A stretch of DNA of 64,000 nucleotides from NCBI GenBank assembly GCA_965247705.1, contig CBDFHV010000084.1, forward strand, positions 1 to 64,000, read 5' to 3'. This DNA is from CBDFHV01 sp965247705. GTDB lineage: Bacteria > Pseudomonadota > Alphaproteobacteria > Rhodospirillales > CAMCUA01. A model generated the notes under the pieces. The model was not told the origin of the DNA, did not search any database, and saw only the letters and a list, made by a program, of their open reading frames with translations. Shown here piece after piece: positions 46,938 to 55,277 of this stretch. A program made the position numbers and the translations under genes. The number at the start of each line of letters is the position of its first letter. Position 1 is the first letter of the stretch.

Positions 46938-47989
46938 GAGCAATTTCATTGAAGGATGATTCAGAAAGGGGATTCCCATTCTGATCTTGTTCTGATTCCC
47001 TTTGTTATAGATTCGCAAAGGGAGTTTCCGATGAGCAAAGCCTACTCGGCAGACCTTCGGCAACGGATCGTGGATGCGATTGATGGCGGGGCTTCGCGGC
47101 GCCAGGCGGCGAGGCGATTTGGCGTCAGCGTCAGTTCGGCGATCCGCTACGCTCGGCGCTGGCGGGAGACGGGCAGCGTTCAGGCGGCTGCGATGGGCGC
47201 ACCCAAGGGCTCGAAGCTTGACCCTCATGAGGATTGGTTGTTGACGCAGATCGACGCGGCGCCGGACCTCACGCTTGAAGAGATCATTGCCCGGTTGAGC
47301 TCGGAAAAGGGCGTCAAGAGCAGTATTGGGGGATTGTGGAACTTCTTCCATCGTCACGGCATCAGCTTTAAAAAAAACCGCGCACGCAGCCGAGCAGGAA
47401 CGTCCTGACGTCGCCGAGAACCGGCGATTGTGGCGCGCGCAACAGCCGGCGCTCGACCCGACCCGGCTGGTCTTCATCGACGAGACCGGTGCCAACACCA
47501 AGATGGCGCGCCTTCGCGGGCGGTGCCGGCGCGGCGAGCGTCTGGTCGCCGCCGTGCCGCATGGCCACTGGAAGACGATGACCTTCGTTGCCGGGCTGCG
47601 TCACGATGGCATCGCCGCACCGTTCGTCGTTGATCGCCCGATGAACGGCGCCATCTTCAGGCTCTGGGTGGAACGTTGTTTGGTCCCGACGCGGGCGCAA
47701 GGCGACATCGTCGTCATGGACAACCTGTCCTCACACAAAGTCACCGGCGTACGCGAGGCCATCGAGGCGGCGGGCGCCAAACTGGCCTATCTGCCGGCCT
47801 ACTCACCCGACTTCAATCCGATCGAACAGTTCTTCGCAAAGCTCAAGGCGATGCTCAGAAAAGCCGCCGTGCGAACCATCGATGACCTGTGGCGCGCCAT
47901 CGGAGATATCATCAACACCATCAGGCCAAACGAATGCGCCAACTATTTTGCAAACTCAGGATATGAACCAAATTAAAGTGAAAGTGCTC
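46938..47989 (+). mobile_element. IS630-type insertion sequence
   Basis: The element is 1052 bp. Its ends are imperfect inverted repeats (left AGAGCAATTTCATTGA, right complement AGAGCACTTTCACTTT) flanked by the TA dinucleotide target duplication at 46936-46937 and 47990-47991, as expected for IS630. It sits between the c554-like gene and the CNB-ferredoxin gene in what would otherwise be one operon. Confidence 0.88.
47031..47976 (+). CDS. IS630-type transposase, two frames joined by a -1 slip
   Basis: The first frame (47031-47408) begins MSKAYSADLRQRIVDAIDGG, a helix-turn-helix of the HTH_29 type, and ends soon after SFKKNRARS. The second frame continues the family sequence as KTAHAAEQERPDVAENRR, with the first Asp of DDE in LVFIDETGANTKMAR, then VVMDNLSSHKV, and the third in YSPDFNPIEQFFAKLKAML. 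The join lies on a run of eight A (after TTT, about 47370-47377), where a -1 slip gives an uninterrupted product. Programmed frameshifting is known in this family, so the element may still be active. Confidence 0.85.
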
Positions 47990-48011
47990 TAGCGGCTAGT
48001 TTGTGCCTTCC

Positions 48012-49052
48012 CTACGGCTTGCCCATGTACTTGTCGGGGCCGGGCAAATTCTTGTCCAGGGCGGCAAACTTACTGCCGTCATTGGTCTCGGCAAACTTCC
48101 GTGCGATGGCGGCGATCTTGTCCGCTGCCCCGTTGAGTGGCCCCTCGTTGTTGAGCTTCAGGGCCGCGCCATCGCCAATGTCGGCCACCTGCTTCACCGC
48201 CGCCGCCGACGGCAGCAACTGGGCAATGGCTTTTAGCTGCTTTATCGACCCCGCCGCCCGTTTCGCCATCGACACGGCATAGGACTTCTTCTGGGTCGCC
48301 TTGGCGACACCGCGAAGGGCGAACTCCAGGTCCAGCATCTTGCCGACGATAAACATCATCCGCCTTCGCTCCGCCGAGGCTTCCTGGTTTTCCTTGCTGT
48401 ACCAGACGTTGTGACGGACCTCGCCTTGGGTCCATGCCACCAGTTCGAACTTGCTGCCCGCGGGGTGTCCGCCCTTGTTCACCAATGACTCGTTGGGAAC
48501 GGTATGGCAGCTGTAGCAGTTCGCCGCCACGTCATAGAGATGGGTGGGACGAATCATGCCGGCAGACTCGGACTTCTCGTAGCGGGACTTGCGATGGGCG
48601 GGATCCTCGTTATCGCGTTTCACGTCCTTGCCGCCGTAGTCGCTGTGGACATCCACGTAGCCCTTGCCGGCGCCATGGCATGATTCACAGGAAATCCCGG
48701 CGATGGGCCGAACCTTGCCGCGCTGCACGGCCGACGTGAAATGACAGGTCAAGCAAGTGCTTTCGGATTTGATCCGGCGCAGACCCAGTTTCTTCGCGAT
48801 CGCGCTGGCGGACTTGCGTCGCGGCAATTCCCTGAAGGTCTTCGCGTGATGGGTTGCCTTCCACGACTTGATGGATTCCGCGTGGCATTCGCCGCAGCCA
48901 TCCGGACCGATGACCTTCTCCGGCTCAAGGCGCAGAAGCACTTCGGCCTGAGAACCGACGGGCGCCATGACGGAACCCAGCGCAATCACCATTCCACCGA
49001 CCAGCGCCAAAAGCATACGGCCGTGGCGCGCCAACCGACCAAAGACAGGCAT
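48012..49052 (-). CDS. Tetraheme cytochrome c, c554-like
   Basis: A 346-residue exported protein. ATG 49052 has AGGGGAGGT upstream and gives a signal peptide (ARHGRMLLALVGGMVIALGS). Four CxxCH sites are visible: CGECH, CLTCH, CESCH and CYSCH. The spacing and the ESIKSWKATHHAKTF region resemble cytochrome c554, the electron acceptor of hydroxylamine oxidoreductase in nitrifiers, but no such oxidoreductase is in the window. The C-terminal 150 residues form a helical tail without hemes. It lies upstream of the CNB-ferredoxin gene, separated by the IS630 element, and an IS630 remnant lies just upstream of its start. Confidence 0.82.
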   Translation of the reverse strand: MPVFGRLARHGRMLLALVGGMVIALGSVMAPVGSQAEVLLRLEPEKVIGPDGCGECHAESIKSWKATHHAKTFRELPRRKSASAIAKKLGLRRIKSESTCLTCHFTSAVQRGKVRPIAGISCESCHGAGKGYVDVHSDYGGKDVKRDNEDPAHRKSRYEKSESAGMIRPTHLYDVAANCYSCHTVPNESLVNKGGHPAGSKFELVAWTQGEVRHNVWYSKENQEASAERRRMMFIVGKMLDLEFALRGVAKATQKKSYAVSMAKRAAGSIKQLKAIAQLLPSAAAVKQVADIGDGAALKLNNEGPLNGAADKIAAIARKFAETNDGSKFAALDKNLPGPDKYMGKP

Positions 49053-49071
49053 CAGCTTAAGACCTCCCCTG

Positions 49072-49590
49072 CTAGTGTAGCGATTCCAACGCTTGTTTCC
49101 CTCGGTTGACCTTATCGATGATGGAACTGGCGGAAGCCGTCCAGGCGAAAGGCTTGGGGTCGGCGTTGTGCTGGTCGAGGTAGCCGTTGATGGCCATTTG
49201 CAATTCGACGATGGAGTGAAACACGCCGCGACGGATGCGCTTTCGGGTGATCTCGGCAAAGAAGCGTTCGACCAAGTTGAGCCACGACGCCGAGGTCGGC
49301 GTGAAATGCAGGTGGAACCGGGGATGGCGTTTCAGCCAGCGCTTGACCTCCGGCGTCTTGTGGGCGGCGTAGTTGTCGACGATCAGGTGGAGAGCCAGGT
49401 GCTTCGACGTCGCGCGGTTGATCTTGTTCAAGAAGCGGATGAACTCCTGATGGCGATGCTTCTGCATGCATTGGCCGATGACCGTGCCGTCGAGCACGTC
49501 GAGCGCCGCGAACAGGGTGGTGGTGTCGTGGCGCTTATAGTCGTGGGTCATGGTGCCGGCCCGGCCCTTCTTCATCGGCAGGCCCGGCTG
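49072..49590 (-). pseudogene. IS630-type transposase remnant, 5' half missing
   Basis: Only the C-terminal part remains: QPGLPMKKGRAGTMTHDYKR, then FAALDVLDGTVIGQC, LIVDNYAAHKTPEVKRWL with the second catalytic Asp, and FHLHFTPTSASWLNLVERFF with the Glu, ending LESLH and a TAG at 49074-49072. It belongs to a different IS630 lineage from the element at 46938. It stops abruptly at about 49590, where a cyclase fragment on the other strand begins, so a deletion removed both missing halves. Confidence 0.8.
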
Positions 49591-50192
49591 TGGGCGATGC
49601 CATGGTTGCCGGATTCGGCGCCCCCCTCGACGATCCCGATCACGCAAGGAACGCCGTCGATTCGGCCCTCGCTTGTCAACGGGAGGTGGGCGAATTCGGG
49701 ACCACCCCCACCCTTCCCGCCGGCCTGCGGCTGCACAATCGGATCGGCATCAGCACAGGGCGTCTTCTGGCCGGCAACGTGGGCTCGAAGCGCCGCCTCA
49801 GCTACACCCTCATGGGGGACGACATCAACCTGGCGTCCCGGCTGGAGGGCGTGAACAAGGTTTACGGCACCCAGACCCTGGTCGCGGCGACGACCCGCGA
49901 AGCCTATGGGGAAGGCATGGTGTTCCGCGACGTGGACATCGTCCGGGTGAAGGGGCAGGACACGCCGGTACGGATTTTCGAGCCGATCGGCCCCGAAACC
50001 GATGTGCCGGCGGAACGGCGCGAGCATCTGGCACGGTTTGCCGACGCTCTCGCGGCGTTCCGCGACCTCCGATTCGAGGCGTTGGCCGAGCACGACCCCG
50101 TGGCCGTCTATTACGGAGAACGGTGCCGGGAATATCAGCGCGAACCGCCCCCGGACGATTGGGATGGCGTCAATACGATGCTGACAAAATAG
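49590..50192 (+). pseudogene. Class III adenylate/guanylate cyclase, N-terminus missing
   Basis: The fragment starts at GDAMVAGFGAPLDDPDHARN, the second metal-binding region of class III cyclases, and continues with LRLHNRIGISTGRLLAGNVG and YTLMGDDINLASRLEGVNK, the transition-state part. Everything before (first metal Asp and any sensor) is gone, cut at the IS630 remnant. After the catalytic core comes a tail of about 80 residues typical of Chase2-type cyclases (RFADALAAFRDLRFEAL). It cannot be active. It may once have been the cyclase serving the nearby CNB-domain protein, which is conjecture. Confidence 0.8.
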
Positions 50193-50338
50193 GGATCCCG
50201 GCGCCGGGCAATCGCGGCACTTTCCCAACTTGGTATCGTGATATAGTCGATCCCTGCCGCGCCGCCGGCAAGGCGGGCGGTACGCCATTCCCTGCCGGGG
50301 TCGATCATCATGAAGAATCCCCTCGTTACTTTCATTTG

Positions 50339-51415
50339 CGTCCCTATCCGGTTAAAGCAGGTAGCGCACCCTGCGGTTGAAGACTGTCGACCAGCTCCTT
50401 GTAGGTGATGGTGGGTTGGTCCATGGCGCGGCGGAGGACGAAGTCGGCCAGATCGGTGATGCGTGTGCGGCGGTTGAAGCGGTAGCTCCATTCCCGGGCA
50501 TAGCGCGGCAGGTGCTTGGCGCCGACACCGTGATAGGTGCCGTTGAGCCAGGTCTTCACGTTGGAAAACAGGACATGGACGACCGGCATCAAGCGCTCGG
50601 CATTCTTGCCTTCGCCTTGCACGACGGGGTGGTGGCGATAGGTGTCGCGGAGTCCGGCGCACCCCTTGAAGGCGTCGCTGGCGAGGCGGCTTCCGGGCCT
50701 GACCGAGGCGCGCACGAAGCCGCCCAGCTCGCGGGCGGTGGCCGCCGGGAGGATGGCGAGCCGCGCCCGGCCGGCGACGAAGCCGCTTCCCTTGATGCCC
50801 TTGCCCGGCCCGACCGGCCGCTTCTCGACGGCCATCACCAACAGGCTCTTGTTCGGGTTGGAAAGGCCCCGGCCCCGGCTCTCCGGCTTGCCGCGCCCGC
50901 CATAATAACTCTCGTCGACCTCGACCAAGCCCTCGAGCGGAAATTCCGAGCGCTCCGTCAGGGCATGACGCAGCTTATGAGCCATCAGCCACGCTGTCTC
51001 GTAGCGCAGATCCAACTCGCGGGACAGCAAAAGGGCCGAGACCCCACGCTTGTCGCGCGCCATCCACCACGCCGCCAGGAACCATTTGCGGAGCGGCGTG
51101 CGGGTGCGGTGGAAGATCGTCCCCGCCGTCACCGATTCCTGATGACCGCAACGGGCGCATTCGAAGATCCTGGGCCGCGCCGTCATTCGGTAGCTCCGCC
51201 GTTCGCCGCAGCGGGCACAGACATAGCCCTGCGGCCAGCGCAGCCGGGCCAGCGCCTCGATGCAGGCCGCTTCCGATCCGTGCCGTTCTTGAAACGCCAA
51301 CATCCTGCCCATCGCACCGCCCTCCAAAAGCCCGAGACAATGCGATCAGCCTACATCCTCTACGTGAACATAACAAGAACATTTAGGCCGATCCTGTTTT
51401 AACCGGATAGGGACG
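50339..51415 (-). mobile_element. IS1595-type insertion sequence, complete
   Basis: The element is 1077 bp with 18-bp inverted repeats CGTCCCTATCCGGTTAAA (50339-50356, complement at 51398-51415). The 8-bp target duplication is TTCATTTG at 50331-50338 and 51416-51423. It lies within the signal-peptide codons of the WD40-caspase gene, between codons 9 and 13 of that reading frame. Its transposase is intact. Confidence 0.92.
50344..51312 (-). CDS. IS1595-type transposase, intact
   Basis: A product of about 322 residues (327 if begun at 51327). An N-terminal zinc ribbon has CARCGERRSY and CARCGHQES, a DNA-binding region follows (WLMAHKLRHALTE), and catalytic Asp residues are in LVEVDESYYGGRGK and SRLASDAFKGCAGL, with HVLFSNVKTWLNGTYHGVG in the C-terminal part and EWSYRFNRRTRI after it, as in the ISXO2/IS1595 group. 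No frameshift or stop. The TAG overlaps the left inverted repeat. Confidence 0.88.
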   Translation of the reverse strand: MGRMLAFQERHGSEAACIEALARLRWPQGYVCARCGERRSYRMTARPRIFECARCGHQESVTAGTIFHRTRTPLRKWFLAAWWMARDKRGVSALLLSRELDLRYETAWLMAHKLRHALTERSEFPLEGLVEVDESYYGGRGKPESRGRGLSNPNKSLLVMAVEKRPVGPGKGIKGSGFVAGRARLAILPAATARELGGFVRASVRPGSRLASDAFKGCAGLRDTYRHHPVVQGEGKNAERLMPVVHVLFSNVKTWLNGTYHGVGAKHLPRYAREWSYRFNRRTRITDLADFVLRRAMDQPTITYKELVDSLQPQGALPALTG

Positions 51416-53919
51416 TTCATTTGTACGACACTGGCGGCGGCCGTCGCCGCCACCGCCGTCCAGGTGGCTTGGCCTTCGGATGCCGAGGCCCAGGGCCGCG
51501 CCTTGCGCCGCGCCATCCAGAAGAACACCCAACTGGCGGTGCGGCGACAGTTGGCGAAGCTGAACATCCGTGGCAGCGCCGGCGCCGTCACCGCCATGAA
51601 CATCAGTCCCGACGGGCGCTATCTGGTCACCGTGTCGACGGACAAGACGCCGCGTGCCTGGGACCTGCAGGAGGGCCGGCAGATCCTCAAGATGCGGCCC
51701 CTCGACGGTACCGCCCTGTCGGCCCTGTTCCTGCCCGACAGCCAGTCCTTCGTCACCGCCGACGCCAGCGGCAAGGTCTCCGTGTGGAGCGTTCCGGCGG
51801 AGAAGCGGTTGCGCGCCTTCGCCGCCCATGAGGGACCGGTCAGCGCCATGACCCTGTCGGCCGACGGGACCACCTTGGCGACCGCAGGCGAAGACCGATC
51901 GGTGCGCGTGTGGCGGGTGGCGGACGGCGCCGAAATCGCCCGCTATCGCAACCTCGCGACACCCGTACGAGCCCTGGACATCGGGCCCACCGGGGAATTC
52001 CTCCTCGGCGGCGGCGATGACGGGATGACCCGTATCTGGGAACTCCGGTCCGGCGCCGAGGTCAGCGCTTTCTCGAGCCACCAAGGGCCGGTGCGGGCCG
52101 TCCGCTTCGGACGGGACGAAGCGGAATTCTTTACCGCCGGCGACGACGGCGTGGCGCGCTATTGGCACTCCGACAATCCGGACCCGGTGCGTGGGTTCGG
52201 CGGCGCCGAAGCATCGCTTTTGACCCTGGCCGTGGACAGCAAGGCGGAACGCCTCGCCGTGGGTGGCGCCGACGGCAAGCTGCTGGTCTGAACGGTGGCC
52301 AGCGGCAAGCTGATAAAGAACATCCCGGCCCATGGCGGCGCCGTGCGCCAGCTCGGGTTCGATGTCGGCAGCGATCGCCTGGTATCGGCGGGCGACGACG
52401 CCATCACGACGTTCTGGGATGTGAAGTCGGGCGAGATGCTTGTTCAGCTGATCTCGACCAAGGGCGGTTGGGCGGTGGTGGACCAGGACGGGCGTTTCGA
52501 CGGCGACAACCGGGCCCTCGACGACGTCCAATGGGTCACCGAGACCCAGGCCCTGCCCATCGACAACTTCTCGGATGACTATTACGAGCCCGGACTGCTG
52601 CACAAGAAGCGACTGGGCGCTGGCGAACTCATGACCGCCTCGGCGCGAACCATCAAGGAGGGCATCCTGCCGCCCCCCGTGACGGAGGTGCGGTTACCCA
52701 AGGGCGCGGCCTCGGCGGAGCGCCTGGAGGTGACGGTCGTCACCCGCGATCAGGGCGGCGGCGTGGCGGAGATCCTGTTGTTCCACAACGGCAAGGCGGT
52801 CAGTGACGACAAGAAGGCGGGCGAATCCAAGACCACCAAGGACGACCTTGAGATCGTCACCAGCGTCTTTCAGCTTCGTCCCGTCGCCGGACGAAATCGG
52901 TTCAATGCCGCCGCCGTCAGCGGCGAGCGGGTCCTCGGCATGTTCGCCGAGGCAGCCGTGGACGTGCAGATCCAGGCCCGCGCGCCGCGCCTCCACGTGG
53001 TCGTCGTCGGCATCAACGAATACAGCGACGGGCGGCTCGACATGAACTACGGCCGGCCCGACGCCCAAGCCATCCGCGACGCCCTGAAGTCCACCCGCGG
53101 CGGGCTGTTCAGCGAGGTCGTGACCCACGAACTGTACGATAGCCAGGCGACCAAGGAGAATATTTACAAGACCTTGGATTTGTTGCGGGACTCCAATGCC
53201 GAGGACATCGTTGTCATCTATTTGGCCGGACACGGGATGAACCTGGCGGACGAATGGTATTTCATCCCCCACGAATTCTCGCTTCCCCTGACCCGCCCCA
53301 AGCTGAAGAAGATCGGTCTGCCCTCGTCCGAGCTGCGCAAGCGGATCGTCGCCATGGAGGCCCGCCGAGTCTTCCTGTTGACGGACGCCTGTAAGTCCGG
53401 CACCGCGACAACCGCCTTCGAGGACGACGTGGATCGACGCGCGCTCAGGCGACTCGGGCGATCGGTGGGGATGCACGTCATGGCGGCCACCGCCAACAAC
53501 CAGCAGGCCGTGGAGGTGAAGACCCTGGGTCACGGTGTATTCACCTATGCCCTGCTCGCTGCGCTTAAAGGCGAGGCGGACAACAACCCCACCGATGGCA
53601 ACCTGACGGTCCAGGAAATCGTGCAGTTCGCCGAAACCATGGTGCCTGCATTGAGCAAGGAGCACGCCAGCCACAAGCAATATCCCCTGACGTTCTCCAG
53701 GGGGTTCGACTTCACGGTCAGCGGATACTCCAGCTGATTGTCATCGCGCTATTCTCTTGTGGCAAAAAGGCAACACTGTGATACTTGTGCATGAAATGCG
53801 GGTGCGACGTGCTTGTACCGGCGTCAACTTTGTCGTATGAGACACGGTAGTAGGATTCCAGTGCGACACGGTGGTGCCGCTGGCGCGGGTTTCCCATGAC
53901 GGGTCTGGAGGTCGCTTCC

Positions 53920-55123
53920 ATGAGTATCGGCAAGCACAAGGGTAAGCTGGCGCTGGCGACGTCGTTTGCGGTGATGACTGCGTCCTCCACGGTTTATGCG
54001 CAAATCATCGAGTAGACCGAATCGGATTCGGCGTCGCAAGAAACCCAGAAGCAGACCACGGCAACGATCACCAGAAACGTGTCCGCGGGTATTCGCAAGG
54101 GCTTCAAGGCCGCGCTGTTTTTCAAGGCGACCGGGGTCACCGCCCCCGGCGCGGCAAAAAGGACGGGCGGCCTGGGCCTTCGGGACGCGGCGCAGGCAGC
54201 GTTGAACGACCCCCGGTTCTTCGGGCCCAAGTATGCGGACCCGGTGACCGGTTTGGCGGCCGGCGACGACGAGCAAGTGGCTGATTTCCCCGATCTTCCC
54301 GATATTGCTTCGGTGCTCGAGGGCTTCTCGGTGTGGGGCAACGGCACCGTCTCCAACTCCGATTCGACGGGCGGCGGAATCGATGCGGACACCACGATCG
54401 GCAGTTGGGTGATCGGCATCGACAAGGCCATCCATGACAATTTCATCCTCGGCCTGACGCTCTCCGTGACGAACAGTTCGACCTTCTCAAAATTCAATAC
54501 CGCCGCCGGGGTCCCATCCGAAACAGACCTGAAACAGGAAAGTTTGGCCATTGCGCCTTACGCTGCTTTAATCCTCAACGAGAACATGTATGTCGACGTC
54601 AGCCTGGGCGTGAACGAAGCGGATACCAATATCGACCAGCGATCCGCCGCCGGCGCAGCCCAATCCACGGCTTCCGGTCAGCCTTCGGAAACCCGCTTCA
54701 TCGCCGCCAACTTCAACTACCTCGACGTATTGTTCGAACACTACGGCGTTCTGGGGGTCCTTGGATATACGTGGTCGGAAACCGACTCGGGACACCTTTA
54801 CCGACGCTCAGGGCGTCACACGCCCCTCCCGAAAGACCCGCAATAGCCTCCTGACCGTGGGCGGAGAAGTTGGCCGCCAAGTGGGGAACATGGTGCCCTA
54901 CGTCTTCGGCTACTACGAATACGATGTGATTGAGGCCCCCCGAGGCGGTGGGCTCGGCGGCAACCAAGCGTCGGAGAACAGCCGTAACGCCCGACGGGTC
55001 GGGGGTGGCGTCGACGCCCTGGTCAACGACAGATTCGTCGTGTCCGTCGAAGTCAACAACGTGCTGCTCAAGAACGCCTACCACGAATGGGGCGCCAACC
55101 TGAACTTGCGCTATCAGTTCTAG
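53920..55123 (+). pseudogene. Outer-membrane beta-barrel (autotransporter-type) protein, nonsense plus frameshift
   Basis: GGAGG precedes ATG 53920, which opens a signal peptide ending ASSTVYA-Q. An in-frame TAG at 54013-54015 follows QIIE; the same frame then stays open to about 54785 with barrel-like sequence such as TTIGSWVIGIDKAIHDNFIL and SLAIAPYAALILNENMYVDV. A frameshift near 54786 moves the rest (SLLTVGGEVGRQVG to the end) to another frame. The protein ends NLNLRYQF, with the C-terminal aromatic residue of outer-membrane barrels. The total length, 1204 nt, is one base over a multiple of three. It lies 182 bases after the broken WD40-caspase gene. Confidence 0.75.
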
Positions 55124-55277
55124 ATCCCGGTACTAATTGGCTGACGAGAAGGCCTGGGCGTTCCGCTGAATCGAATTACGCCTGATCCCTGACGCGCAGA
55201 TCATCCACGAAGGCGTCCGCGGCGGGATTGCCGGACTATTCCAAAGCGAGAAGCATGAGTAGGACCGCGCCGTCCGT

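Larger units (their letters stand above)
50310..53737 (+). pseudogene. Exported WD40-caspase (orthocaspase-type) protein, interrupted by IS1595 and a TGA codon
   Basis: The coding sequence starts at ATG 50310, runs into the IS1595-type element at 50339, and resumes at 51424. Joined across one copy of the 8-bp duplication it gives a 780-residue protein with signal peptide MKNPLVTFICTTLAAAVAAT. Seven WD40-like blades follow (for example AMNISPDGRYLVTVSTD and AMTLSADGTTLATAGED), then the linker GGWAVVDQDGRFDGD, then a C14 caspase domain with His613 in YLAGHGMN and Cys666 in LTDACKSGT. In blade six the Trp codon is TGA at 52289-52291; the frame is otherwise open. It was presumably a periplasmic or surface protease. 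Confidence 0.85.

Noticed and set aside
52289..52291. TGA read as selenocysteine or Trp
   Set aside because: No selenocysteine insertion hairpin or family precedent at this WD40 position, and other genes use TGA as a normal stop. A nonsense change or sequencing error is more likely.
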